DNA of 64,000 nucleotides, from assembly GCA_028278345.1 (NCBI GenBank), contig JANQEL010000050.1, forward strand, positions 1-64,000, in the 5' to 3' direction. Shown here one piece after another: positions 33,025 to 41,790 of this stretch (positions are counted from its first letter, which is position 1; every line of letters begins with the position of its first letter). Under the pieces are notes generated by a model. The model did no database searches. It saw only the letters and a list, made by a program, of their open reading frames with translations, and had not been told where the DNA came from. This stretch comes from Myxococcota bacterium. GTDB taxonomy: Bacteria > Myxococcota_A > UBA9160 > UBA4427. The translations under genes were made by a program, and so were the position numbers.

Positions 33025-35205
33025 ATGCCTCGCCAACACTCCATCTGTCGCTTCTGTCATTCGGCTTGTCCGATTCTGGTCGATGTCGAGGGCGGACGCG
33101 CAGTCAGGGTGAAGGGCAATCCAGAGAATCCGGTCTACCAGGGCTACTCGTGTGCCCGTGGCCGCGCGCTGCCGCAACAGCACAGCCACCCCGAACGCCT
33201 GTTGCATTCCCAGAAGCGAGCGGACGATGGAAGCTTCGTGGCGATCGCGAGCACACGGGCGATGGACGAGGTCGCCGCGCGAGTACAGGAGCTGGTTGAC
33301 GAATACGGCCCGAGGTCCGTCGCGATCTACATTGGCACGGCTTCGAATCAATACGTCGCGGCGGCGGCCGCCGGAGTGGGTTGGTTGATCGCGAACGGCT
33401 CGCGCATGGTCTTCGCAGCGGCGACGATCGATCAACCGGGAAAGCACATCGCCAACGCGTTGCACGGGCGATGGCTCGGCGGCAGCTACCTCTACGACGA
33501 AGCCGATACCTGGATGCTCCTCGGCACGAATCCGATCGTATCGATGGTGGCCACGGTTTCGTGCGCGAACCCGGCGCGCAGCATGTCGGATGCGCGCAAG
33601 CGCGGCATCAACCTGATCGTGATCGACCCGCGGCGCAGCGAAGCGGCGCGCTACGCCGACATCTACGTGCAACCGCGCCCCGGCGAAGACCCCACCCTGC
33701 TTGCGGGCATGTTGAACGTGATCATCGAAGAGGGGCGCTACGACCGCGCATTCGTGGAGAACGAGACCCGCGGCTTCGAGGCGCTGCGTTCGGTCGTTTC
33801 GCAATTCGATTCCGCGTACGCGGCTGCGCGCGCAGGTGTTGCCGAATCGGATCTCATCGAAGCGGCTCGCACGTTCGCCGCCGGGCACCGCGCCGCCGCT
33901 TGCGCGGGTACCGGCCCCAACATGGCGCCGAACGGAACGCTCACCGAGTACCTCCTGCTCTGCCTCAATACCCTGTGCGGAAACTGGCGGCGCAAGGGGG
34001 AGGCGCTTCCGAACCCGGGAGTGTTGATGCCGGAGGCGCAGGCCTTCGCCCAGGCCCAACCGCCCCGCAAGGGTTGGGGATTCGGCGAGAAGGTTCGCAT
34101 TCGCGGTCTCGAGAACAGCGCGGCGGGCCTACCCACGGGCGCGCTCGCTGAAGAGATCCTGATGGAAGGCGACGGACGCATCCGCGCCCTCGTCTGCATC
34201 GGCGGCAATCCCCTCGTGGCCTGGCCCGACCAGAACCTCACCCTCGAGGCCCTGCGCAAGCTCGATCTCCTCGTCACGATCGACATGAAGATGTCGGCCA
34301 CCGCACGTGAAGCCGACTACGTGATCGCTCCGAAGTTGGGCTTCGAAACACCGGGGACCACCCACGCCGTCGAAGCCCCCGAGCAGATGTGGCCGAGCGT
34401 CGGTTACCCACGCGCCTACGGACAGTACACGCCGGCCCTCGTCGATCCCCCGGAAGGTTCGGATCTGATCGAGGAGTGGCAGTTCTTCCACGGGCTCGCG
34501 AAGCGCCAGGGGCTTCCACTCACCCTCTATCCGATTCGCGCCGAAGCCGGGCCCCTGCGCGAAGCGAAGAAGCCCCTCGAGCTCGACATGGACGCGCCAC
34601 CCACCACCGATGAGTTGATCGAACTCCTCTATGAGGGATCGCGCATCCCTCTCGCCGAACTGAAGAAGCATCCCGGCGGCGGCGTCTTCGACGAACCGGC
34701 GACCACCGTGGGGGCGAAGCAGGTAGGCTGGGAAGGTCGCCTCGAACTCGGCGATGCGACGATGCTCGCCGATCTCGCTGCACTGCGAGAGATTGCTCCT
34801 GTAGGCGATGACGCGGCCTTCCCGTTGCGACTGATCTCGCGGCGCATGGCGAACGTCTACAACTCCGCCGGCCGCGATCTGCCCCACTTCGAACGCAAGC
34901 GCACCTACAACCCCGCTTTCGTCCACCCCGACGAGCTCGAGCAGCTGGGTCTTGCATCAGGGGCCTCGGTTCGCATCGAGTCGGAACACGGCTCGATTCC
35001 CGCCGTCGTGGAAGCCGCCGATGACATCCGCCCGGGCGTCGTGTCGATGTCGCACGCCTTCGGCGATGCGCCTGCCCATGACGCGCGCTTCCGAGAGATC
35101 GGAAGTACGACGAATCGCCTGATCGATACTCGGACGAACTTCGAGCGCTACTCGGGGATCCCCCGGATGAGCGCCATCCCGGTGCGCATCGTCGCGGCAG
35201 ACTGA
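33025..35205 (+). CDS. Molybdopterin-dependent oxidoreductase (DMSO reductase family)
   Basis: Predicted 726-residue catalytic subunit using a bis-MGD molybdenum or tungsten cofactor. The N-terminal [4Fe-4S] ligands are Cys8, Cys11, Cys15 and Cys43 (C-x2-C-x3-C-x27-C). The cofactor-binding middle domains and a C-terminal dinucleotide-binding domain from about 600 on (PLRLISRRMANVYNS, HPDELEQLGL) are all present. No twin-Arg signal is seen, so it should be cytoplasmic. There is no electron-transfer subunit beside it, which is unusual. The family covers formate dehydrogenases, polysulfide reductases and many unassigned enzymes; the substrate cannot be told from sequence. Confidence 0.88.
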   Translation: MPRQHSICRFCHSACPILVDVEGGRAVRVKGNPENPVYQGYSCARGRALPQQHSHPERLLHSQKRADDGSFVAIASTRAMDEVAARVQELVDEYGPRSVAIYIGTASNQYVAAAAAGVGWLIANGSRMVFAAATIDQPGKHIANALHGRWLGGSYLYDEADTWMLLGTNPIVSMVATVSCANPARSMSDARKRGINLIVIDPRRSEAARYADIYVQPRPGEDPTLLAGMLNVIIEEGRYDRAFVENETRGFEALRSVVSQFDSAYAAARAGVAESDLIEAARTFAAGHRAAACAGTGPNMAPNGTLTEYLLLCLNTLCGNWRRKGEALPNPGVLMPEAQAFAQAQPPRKGWGFGEKVRIRGLENSAAGLPTGALAEEILMEGDGRIRALVCIGGNPLVAWPDQNLTLEALRKLDLLVTIDMKMSATAREADYVIAPKLGFETPGTTHAVEAPEQMWPSVGYPRAYGQYTPALVDPPEGSDLIEEWQFFHGLAKRQGLPLTLYPIRAEAGPLREAKKPLELDMDAPPTTDELIELLYEGSRIPLAELKKHPGGGVFDEPATTVGAKQVGWEGRLELGDATMLADLAALREIAPVGDDAAFPLRLISRRMANVYNSAGRDLPHFERKRTYNPAFVHPDELEQLGLASGASVRIESEHGSIPAVVEAADDIRPGVVSMSHAFGDAPAHDARFREIGSTTNRLIDTRTNFERYSGIPRMSAIPVRIVAAD

Positions 35206-35207
35206 GC

Positions 35208-35225
35208 GCTGGGCCAATCCCCAGC
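35208..35225 (+). terminator. Short hairpin between convergent genes
   Basis: GCTGGG and CCCAGC form a 6-bp stem with a 6-base loop starting 3 bases after the oxidoreductase stop, in the 44-base gap to the convergent synthetase gene. There is no T-run. It could serve as a weak bidirectional terminator. Confidence 0.35.
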
Positions 35226-35249
35226 CGGATCGAGAGCGCGCTTTCGCCC

Positions 35250-36932
35250 CTACTCTTCGACGAAGGTGTTCTCGGCGTCGCCGGCGACGACGTGCTTCAG
35301 CACCTTGCCCGTCGCGTTGCGCGGCAGCGGTTCGTCCCTGAACTCGAAGTACTGCGGCACCTTGAAGTAGGCGAGGGCCTCGGCGACGAAGTTGCGCAGT
35401 TCCTCTTCGTCGGGGGTCGCGCCTTCGGCGGGTACGATCACCGCCTTCACCGTCTGCCCGAGCTCGATGTCGTCGACCCCGATCACCGCGACCTCGGCTA
35501 CATCGGGGTGCTCCTCGAGGCGGTTTTCGATCTCGACAGGATACACGTTCTCGCCGCCGCGAATGATCATGTCTCGGAGCCGCGACTCGAGATACAAGCG
35601 CCCGTCCTCCAAGCGACCGAAGTCGCCGGTGTCGAGCCAGCGTCCGGGCAGCAGGGTCTCGGCGTTGGCTTTCGGGTTCGCGTCGTAGCCGAGCATCACC
35701 ATCGCGCTGCGCGCACAGATCAGGCCCACTTCGCCTTCCGGCACTTCCTTGCCCTCTTCGTCGATGATCTTGACCTCGACGCCCGGCATCGGTGCGCCCA
35801 CGCAGTTCGAAGCCTTGTTGAGCATCTCACCCGACGCATAGGAAACCAACGCACCACTCTCGGTCGAGCCATAGCCCGAGCCCACGGATTGGTTCAGATG
35901 GGGAAAGCGCTCGTGAATCGCCCGCGCGAGTTCGGGGGACGTCGCCGAACCTGCAGCGCCCACGTTCGAGAAGCGCGCGGTATCGACCGTCTCGATGTCG
36001 GGATGGGTGAGCAGGCGGTAGATGTGCGTGCTCGCCCCCATCCAGTTCGTGACGTTCTCCTTGTTGGTGAGTTCGATGACCTTGCCGGCATCGAAACGCC
36101 CGGTGGGCCAGACCGTCGTCTGCCCGCCGACCAGGCTGCTGATCGTCGAGCCGAACAGGCCGGATACGTGGAACAAGGGGAACGGTGCGAGCATCGCTCC
36201 GGGCTCGCCCTCGGGCTGCGGCTCGATCACGCGACGCGCCATGCCGAGCACGAAACTCGTGAGCACGAAGGCGATCAGGTTGCGATGGGTGAGCACGGGG
36301 GCCTTCGGGCGACCCGTGGTGCCCGACGTGAAGAGCACGACGGCGGGATCGTCTTCGTCGATCGGCGTGTCGGGCAGCGCAGCACCCGCCGCGTGGGTGC
36401 GCAGCGCTTCGAAGTCGTCCTCGATGACCACCAGGGGAACGCCGGGAGACTCCCCCTCGAGCCGCTCGAGCCTGCGGCGATCCGCAATCAAGAGCTTCGG
36501 CTTCGTCAGATCGAGGCCGTAGCGGATCTCGTCTCCCGCCCACCAGCCGTTCATCGCCACCACGACCCCGCCGAGCGAGACCGTGGCCCAGAAGGTCAAG
36601 ATCCACTCGGGGCCGTTCGCGGCGAGGATGGCCACTCGATCGCCCGCTTCGATGCCGTGCACTTCGCGCAGCGCCTTCGCGAGCGAGGCCACGTCTGCGA
36701 GATGCTGGTCGTAGCTCCAACGCCGACCATCGGCGAAGACGATGTAGTCCTTCTCCGCGTGATTCGCCGACTGCTCAAGCAACTCGCGTAGCGACTTCGC
36801 GCGGTTCTTGAACACCTTGAGACGCTCGCCGAGCACCTCCTCTTCGACCATCTCGAAGAAGCCCCCCTCGGCGACGAGAGGCGCCATGGCTTCTTCGAGG
36901 GTCGGTACGGCCTGATCTCGGGTCTCGGTCAT
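35250..36932 (-). CDS. AMP-dependent acyl-CoA synthetase
   Basis: Predicted 560-residue ANL-superfamily ligase activating a carboxylic acid to its CoA thioester through an acyl-AMP. Motifs: the phosphate loop LFTSGTTGRPKAP (about 210-222), GYGSTESGA, LDTGDFGRLEDGRLY, the hinge SRLRDMIIRGGENVYP, and the C-terminal Lys in RNATGKVLK. The open frame extends to 37319; ATG 36932 is chosen because the extension overlaps the LLM gene. It lies 14 bases after that gene and is the last of a five-gene leftward operon with three LLM enzymes and a FadH-like flavoenzyme, so it likely activates a catabolic acid intermediate. Confidence 0.9.
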   Translation of the reverse strand: MTETRDQAVPTLEEAMAPLVAEGGFFEMVEEEVLGERLKVFKNRAKSLRELLEQSANHAEKDYIVFADGRRWSYDQHLADVASLAKALREVHGIEAGDRVAILAANGPEWILTFWATVSLGGVVVAMNGWWAGDEIRYGLDLTKPKLLIADRRRLERLEGESPGVPLVVIEDDFEALRTHAAGAALPDTPIDEDDPAVVLFTSGTTGRPKAPVLTHRNLIAFVLTSFVLGMARRVIEPQPEGEPGAMLAPFPLFHVSGLFGSTISSLVGGQTTVWPTGRFDAGKVIELTNKENVTNWMGASTHIYRLLTHPDIETVDTARFSNVGAAGSATSPELARAIHERFPHLNQSVGSGYGSTESGALVSYASGEMLNKASNCVGAPMPGVEVKIIDEEGKEVPEGEVGLICARSAMVMLGYDANPKANAETLLPGRWLDTGDFGRLEDGRLYLESRLRDMIIRGGENVYPVEIENRLEEHPDVAEVAVIGVDDIELGQTVKAVIVPAEGATPDEEELRNFVAEALAYFKVPQYFEFRDEPLPRNATGKVLKHVVAGDAENTFVEE

Positions 36933-36946
36933 GTCGATGGGTTCCC

Positions 36947-37816
36947 TCAGAAGTGCGCGATGACTTCGTCGGCGAAGCGCTTGATGCGGTCGAGACGCTC
37001 GTCGAGTTCGAGTTGCTCGGTGTCGTACACACCCCAGGGCGAGATCGTGCAGTCGGTGAGGCCCATGTCTTCGCCCTCGCGATAGCCCGCCGGGTCGAAG
37101 ACATCGATGTCGCTCAACATGCCCTGCACGATGTAGTCCTCGCGCTTGTCGCTGCCGAACTCCTTGCGATAGCCATCGAGCACGCCGAGCAGGCCGCGCA
37201 TTTCTTCTCGGGTGACGTTCGCCGCCACCCAGCCGTCGCCCAGGCGGGCAGCGCGCCGAAGCGCCAGGGGCGAGTGTCCGCCGACGGTGATCCTGAGTGG
37301 CTGGGTCGGAACCGGGCACATCTTGATGCGCGGAAAGTCGAAGTGTTCGCCGTGGTACTCGAAGTACTCACCACTCGAGACGCCGCGCAGGATCTCGATC
37401 ATCTCGTCCATGCGCTTGCCGCGCCCGCCGAGGGGCACGTTGCAGTACTTGAAATCGTCGATCCAGGGGCTGATGCCGACACCCAGGGTGAGACGGTTGT
37501 TCGACATCACCGCGGTCGAGAGCGCGGTCTTCGCGTTGATCAGGGCGTCGCGAATCGCGAGTTTGATCACGAAGGTGCTGAAGTGGAGGGTCGAGGTCGA
37601 AGCCGCCATCGCGGCGATCGCCACGAGCGGCTCGACGAAGGGCTTGTCTTCGAGGAACTCGCGCCCTTCGTGGTAGGGATACTCACCGATCGCTTCTTCG
37701 GGATAGAAGATGCTGTCGGGAACGCTCACGGCGTAGAAGCCGCACTTCTCCGCCTCCTGCGCGATCGGGACGTACTGCGCAGGGTCGAGCATCGTGACGT
37801 TCAAGGTGAAGCGCAT
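36947..37816 (-). CDS. LLM class flavin/F420-dependent oxidoreductase
   Basis: Predicted 289-residue luciferase-like TIM-barrel enzyme. Family features are the N-terminal beta1 strand and AEKCGFYAVSVPDS, LGVGISPWIDDF and RGKRMDEMIEILRG in the middle, and the PLRITVGGHSPLALRRAARLGDGW block. Whether it uses FMNH2 with O2 or F420 cannot be told. It is closely similar in motifs to the gene at 44991 (VPDS-IxYPE, FxEDKPFVE), so the two are probable paralogues. It sits between the FadH-like and acyl-CoA synthetase genes in one operon. GGAGG precedes the ATG. Confidence 0.88.
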   Translation of the reverse strand: MRFTLNVTMLDPAQYVPIAQEAEKCGFYAVSVPDSIFYPEEAIGEYPYHEGREFLEDKPFVEPLVAIAAMAASTSTLHFSTFVIKLAIRDALINAKTALSTAVMSNNRLTLGVGISPWIDDFKYCNVPLGGRGKRMDEMIEILRGVSSGEYFEYHGEHFDFPRIKMCPVPTQPLRITVGGHSPLALRRAARLGDGWVAANVTREEMRGLLGVLDGYRKEFGSDKREDYIVQGMLSDIDVFDPAGYREGEDMGLTDCTISPWGVYDTEQLELDERLDRIKRFADEVIAHF

Positions 37817-37873
37817 CGAAAGCCTCCGGCGGGAAACCCAAACTTCGGAGGCGCGAAGCTAGCTAAATCGAAG

Positions 37874-39841
37874 CTAGATCGAGTAAGCCGCATCCAACGC
37901 CGCGCGCGAAGCGTTCTGCGCGAGGCCGAAGCTCACGGCGTCTCCAATGGACCGTACGGTCTCCACCGAACCCGAGAGCTTCTCTTCGAGGGACGTGTCG
38001 GCTTCCGGGTGCCCGACCACGATCACGCTTCCCGCGGCGACGAGGCTTTCCCCGCCGTTCGAAAGGGAGAGCACGACGCCTTCGGCCGTGATCTCCTTCA
38101 CCGCAACACCAGTGTTGAGCGGAATGCCGAGCAGGTCGAGTTGCTTGCTGTGATCGGCCCGGCGTTTCTTGCCCGCGGGCGTCGCCATGCGGCTACTCGG
38201 TTCGACGAGGTGCACCCGCTTGCCGCGGCGGGCCAGGGCCTCGGCGAGTTCGAGGCCGATCAGGTTGGCGCCAACGATCGCCACCCGGGCATCGAGGCCG
38301 AGGTCGGTATCCCCGGCATCGGCGCCCATCCGTCCGACGAGATCGAGCACCGCGCGCCCCTTCACCACGTTCGAACCGCCGTCGCCCGCGATCTCGGGGC
38401 TCGTGAAGCGGCCCCCGCTCGCCACGATCACCGCATCGGCACCCAGCTCCTTGATCGCCGTTTCATCGGCTTCGGCGCCGAGGCGCACATCGACGGGCAG
38501 GTCTTCCATCCGGCCACGCAGGAAGTCGAGGTAGAGCTGGTTGCCGGGAAAGAGCGTCGAGGCATGGCGGAAGACGCCGCCGAGTTCGTTCTCCTTTTCG
38601 AAGAGCGTCACGTCGTGGCCGCGATTGCAGGCGTACATCGCCGCCGCCATGCCCGCGGGCCCGCCGCCGATCACCGCGACCTTCTTCGAAGCCGCGGCCT
38701 TCTCGAGGGGATACTCGCCTTCCTTCCCTGCGCGCGGGTTGAGCGAGCACGCCGCACCGTTGAACTCGGACGTCATCATGTCGGTGCAACCGTTGCAGAC
38801 GTTGCAGCGGTTGATCTCGCGCAGACGTCCGGTGCGTGCCTTGTTGGGCAGCTCGGGGTCGCAGAGCAGAGCCCGCGCCATCGCCACCATGTCGATGCAG
38901 CCTTCTTCGATCAGGCGGTTGGCTTCGACCGGATCCATGTTCTGACCGACCGCCATCACGGGCACGTCGACCACCTGCTTGATCGCCATCGCGGCCGCGA
39001 CATTGAAGCCGGGGCGATACTCGGGGCCGGTGATGATCTGCGTGATGTTCGCGTCGCCGACACCACCACTCACATGGAAGCAATCGACACCGGCTTCGAC
39101 GAGCAGCGGTGCCAGACGCTGGGTGTCATTGATCTCGCGCCCACCGCTCTGGCGCTCGAAGCCCGAGATGCGCAGGGTAATGGGAAAGTCGGCCCCCACC
39201 TTCGAGCGAATCCGAGCGAGCACGTCGAGCAAGAGCTTCGCCCGGCCTTCGAACTTGCCGCCGGCGTATTCGTCGGTGCGGAAGTTGCGCAGCGGCGAAA
39301 GGAAGGAGCCCAACATCATGTAGTTGTGGCCCGCGTGCAGCTCGATTCCGTCGTAGCCGGCGTCGCGCGCCCGGCGTGCGCCCTCGCCGTAGAGTTCGAC
39401 GACGGCTTCGATCTCTTCGGGGGTCATCTCGCGGCACAGTTGTTTGGTCGTCTCGGCGCGGGCGGGCGAAGGGCCCATCGGCTGCAGCTGCTTGTAGAAG
39501 GGAGCGAGCGACTCCGGCCCGGGATGGGAGATCTGCGGCTGGCACTTCACGCCGTGGGCGTGGATCGCGTCGACCAGGCGCTCGTGTTTCTCGATCTGGA
39601 AATCGCTGTGCAGCCCCAGGGAGTGCTGCTGATAGCGGTGATCCGGATCGACGCTGCACACCTCGAGGTTGATCACCCCGGGCCCACCCGCCGCGCGCTC
39701 GCTGTAGTAGGCGAGCTGGCGATCCGAAGGGGTCTCGTCGTCGAGGGCGTAGTCGACGGTCATCGGCGCCATGCAGATGCGGTTGGGCAGTTCCATCTGG
39801 TTGATCCGGATGGGACTGAAGAGGGCGCTGAGTTCGGACAT
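37874..39841 (-). CDS. FadH-like NADH:flavin oxidoreductase (old yellow enzyme plus FAD domain)
   Basis: Predicted 655-residue fused reductase like 2,4-dienoyl-CoA reductase and trimethylamine dehydrogenase. An N-terminal FMN TIM barrel spans about 1-335, with the substrate-side motif GIELHAGHNYM. [4Fe-4S] ligands are Cys346, Cys349, Cys352 and about Cys365; the third Cys is one residue closer than in E. coli FadH. The FAD/NAD domain has AVIGGGPAGMAAAMYA and AIVGANLIGLELAEAL. It would reduce an activated C=C bond or demethylate an amine using NAD(P)H. A paralogue (42459) lies across the TetR regulator. Confidence 0.9.
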   Translation of the reverse strand: MSELSALFSPIRINQMELPNRICMAPMTVDYALDDETPSDRQLAYYSERAAGGPGVINLEVCSVDPDHRYQQHSLGLHSDFQIEKHERLVDAIHAHGVKCQPQISHPGPESLAPFYKQLQPMGPSPARAETTKQLCREMTPEEIEAVVELYGEGARRARDAGYDGIELHAGHNYMMLGSFLSPLRNFRTDEYAGGKFEGRAKLLLDVLARIRSKVGADFPITLRISGFERQSGGREINDTQRLAPLLVEAGVDCFHVSGGVGDANITQIITGPEYRPGFNVAAAMAIKQVVDVPVMAVGQNMDPVEANRLIEEGCIDMVAMARALLCDPELPNKARTGRLREINRCNVCNGCTDMMTSEFNGAACSLNPRAGKEGEYPLEKAAASKKVAVIGGGPAGMAAAMYACNRGHDVTLFEKENELGGVFRHASTLFPGNQLYLDFLRGRMEDLPVDVRLGAEADETAIKELGADAVIVASGGRFTSPEIAGDGGSNVVKGRAVLDLVGRMGADAGDTDLGLDARVAIVGANLIGLELAEALARRGKRVHLVEPSSRMATPAGKKRRADHSKQLDLLGIPLNTGVAVKEITAEGVVLSLSNGGESLVAAGSVIVVGHPEADTSLEEKLSGSVETVRSIGDAVSFGLAQNASRAALDAAYSI

Positions 39842-39863
39842 CGGCTTTCCTATCGCGAAAGTC

Positions 39864-40766
39864 TCAGGTGGTGCGGTGGATCACCTTGTTGGCGAAGCGT
39901 TCCATCGCGAGCTTCTTGACGTCGAGGGTGCTGGTGTCTTCGCCGTCCTTCAGCCACGGCGCGCGGCCCCAGGGCGTCACCACCCAGGGAAGGCCGAGGT
40001 TGTGGTGCGCACCCATCTCGTCGAGCTGGGCCTCGAGTTCGACCGTGAGCGGCTGGATCAAGCTGCAGCAGACGTCGAAGGGCTCGTCCGCCTTGCCGTT
40101 CGCCTCGCGCATCTTCTTGAACATCTCGATCGTCTCGATGAGCTGGTCGGCCATCATCGGCACGCCCAACCAGCCGTCGTTTTCGGCTGCCCGGCGAAAA
40201 GCCGCCTTGCTCGCGCCGCCGCTCCAGATCGAAACCGGCGACGGTGGCGTGGGCCGCATGAGCGCACCCGAAAACTCGAAGAACTCACCCTTGTGGTCGA
40301 TGATCTCGCCGGTCCAGAGCTTGCGCATCACGGCGATGGTTTCATCGAGGCGCTTGCCGCGCTTCTTGAAGTCGATCCCGAGGAGGTCGTACTCCTCCTT
40401 GATCCATCCGGCCGAAACGCCGCAGTGCACGCGCCCGCCCGTGAACACCGACGCCGCCGATACCGCGCGAGCCGCCGTGAAGGGGTCGCGCAGCGCGGCG
40501 AGGTAGATATTCGTCGCGAAGTGGAGCTTCTTCGTCGCCACCCCCATCGCGGTGAGCGTGACCCAGGGATCGGGCCAGGGGACGTCCTCCGGCCACCACA
40601 TCTTGCCGTCCGGCGTGTAGGGGTACTTCGACTCGAGCTCCCCCGTCGGCATGATGAGGTGATCGGCGATCGTCAGGCCGTAGAAGCCGAGCTCCTCGGC
40701 GTGCTTCGCGATCTCGATGTACTGATCGACTTCGGGGACGTTGACGAGGGAGATCCAGTGCTTCAC
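39864..40766 (-). CDS. LLM class flavin/F420-dependent oxidoreductase
   Basis: Predicted 300-residue luciferase-like monooxygenase/reductase. Visible are an N-terminal AKHAEELGFYGLTIADH, CGVSAGWIKEEYDLLGIDFKKRG in the middle, LWTGEIIDHKGEFFEF, and a SIWSGGASKAAFRRAAENDGW block. Start is the GTG at 40766 with TAGGAG upstream; the open frame itself extends over the neighbouring gene to 41261 and is not used. It is 11 bases after the next LLM gene and 22 before the FadH-like gene, so all are one transcript. It is the most divergent of the four LLM proteins, with a Trp-rich loop (MWWPEDVPWPDPW). Confidence 0.87.
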   Translation of the reverse strand: MKHWISLVNVPEVDQYIEIAKHAEELGFYGLTIADHLIMPTGELESKYPYTPDGKMWWPEDVPWPDPWVTLTAMGVATKKLHFATNIYLAALRDPFTAARAVSAASVFTGGRVHCGVSAGWIKEEYDLLGIDFKKRGKRLDETIAVMRKLWTGEIIDHKGEFFEFSGALMRPTPPSPVSIWSGGASKAAFRRAAENDGWLGVPMMADQLIETIEMFKKMREANGKADEPFDVCCSLIQPLTVELEAQLDEMGAHHNLGLPWVVTPWGRAPWLKDGEDTSTLDVKKLAMERFANKVIHRTT

Positions 40767-40777
40767 GGATGCGACTC

Positions 40778-41650
40778 CTACTTGAAGTGCGAGATGACTT
40801 CGTCGGTGAAGCGCTTGAGGTGCTCGATCTTCTCGTCCACCGGCGACTTGAAGCTCGAACCATAGTAGAGCCAGGGCATGTCGCAGCACTCGTCGATGCC
40901 CATGTCCTGCAGCTTCTTGTGCCCGTCGAGGTCGAAGGCGTCGATCGCCACCGAGACCATCTTGAACTCGCGGTCGTCGGTGCCGTACTCCTTCCGGTAG
41001 GCGTGGATCTTGTCGACCATCTCCTTGATGTTGTCGGCCTTCGTGTTCGGCGAGACGAAGCCGTCGGCGATGCGGGCCGCGCGCTTCAGCACGGCCTCGG
41101 CGGTACCGCCGATCAGAATCGGCATCTTCTGCTGGGGAACCGGATTGATCGAGAGGTTCGGGAACTGGTAGTGCTTGCCCTTGTGCTCGAAGAACTCGCC
41201 CGTGCAGGCCTTGCGGATGATCTCGATGCTCTCGGCGCAGCGCGCGCCGCGCGTCTTCCACTCGGTGCCGCAGATCTCGAAATCCTCGGGCCAGGGCGAG
41301 AGGCCGCAGCCGAGTTCGAGGCGTTCATCGGTGAGGAAGGTGGTCGTGCCGCAGAGCTTCGCGACCAACAGCGGGTTGCGAACGGGCAGCTTCAACACGT
41401 TGATGAGGAAGCGGATGTTCTCCGTCTTCTGTCCCATCGCGCAGATGATCGCGAAGGGGTCGAGGAACTGGGTGTTGGCGCTCCAGTAGCGCGCGCCGTC
41501 GTCGGTGTAGGGGTACTCGACGCTGGTTTCGTCGTAGAAGAAGAGGCCGTCGCCGACGTTGACGGTGTCCCATCCGAGCTGGTCCGCGGCTTCGGCCAGC
41601 GGGATGTAGTGCTCCATGGGGTTGAAAGTGAGGGTGAGGTTGAACTTCAC
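40778..41650 (-). CDS. LLM class flavin/F420-dependent oxidoreductase
   Basis: Predicted 290-residue luciferase-like TIM-barrel enzyme. Features include AEAADQLGWDTVNVGDGLFF, the ELGCGLSPWPEDFEI segment, RKACTGEFFEHKGKHY, and a MPILIGGTAEAVLKRAARIADGF block. Starts at GTG 41650 with TAGGAG upstream. It is the first gene of the leftward catabolic operon (LLM, LLM, FadH-like, LLM, acyl-CoA synthetase) and divergent from the TetR gene across 140 bases that hold inverted repeats. The substrate and flavin are unknown. Confidence 0.88.
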   Translation of the reverse strand: MKFNLTLTFNPMEHYIPLAEAADQLGWDTVNVGDGLFFYDETSVEYPYTDDGARYWSANTQFLDPFAIICAMGQKTENIRFLINVLKLPVRNPLLVAKLCGTTTFLTDERLELGCGLSPWPEDFEICGTEWKTRGARCAESIEIIRKACTGEFFEHKGKHYQFPNLSINPVPQQKMPILIGGTAEAVLKRAARIADGFVSPNTKADNIKEMVDKIHAYRKEYGTDDREFKMVSVAIDAFDLDGHKKLQDMGIDECCDMPWLYYGSSFKSPVDEKIEHLKRFTDEVISHFK

Positions 41651-41705
41651 GGGGTTCTCCTATCGACCTGCGACCGACCTGCGATTCGGACCGCGGCCAA
41701 ACTAT

Positions 41706-41754
41706 GAATTGCGATTCTCAAATTCGTAATCTATAAAAACAGAATCGTCAATTC
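41706..41754. promoter_or_regulatory. Inverted-repeat candidate operator for the TetR regulator
   Basis: GAATTGCGATTC (41706-41717) and GAATCGTCAATTC (41742-41754) are inverted copies of each other, separated by 24 bases in a strikingly A+T-rich part of the divergent gap. The arms flank the candidate -10 and overlap the -35 of the regulator promoter, so binding could repress both directions. Regulators of the TetR family usually control divergent neighbours through such palindromes. Function is inferred from position and symmetry. Confidence 0.5.
41709..41737 (+). promoter_or_regulatory. Candidate sigma70 promoter for the tetR-type gene
   Basis: TTGCGA (41709-41714) and TATAAA (41732-41737) are spaced by 17 bases and match the -35 and -10 consensus at 4 and 5 of 6 positions. 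The expected start is about 41744, some 47 bases before the GTG. A weaker leftward candidate, TTGACG on the opposite strand at 41746-41751 with a poor -10 after 17 bases, could serve the LLM operon. Confidence 0.5.
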
Positions 41755-41790
41755 GTTTTTCCGGGACCCGACGCAGGACAGGAGCACGTC

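Noticed and set aside
36953-39919. 988-residue plus-strand open frame opposite LLM and FadH-like genes
   Set aside because: It is antisense to clearly conserved genes, with low-complexity composition and no motifs.
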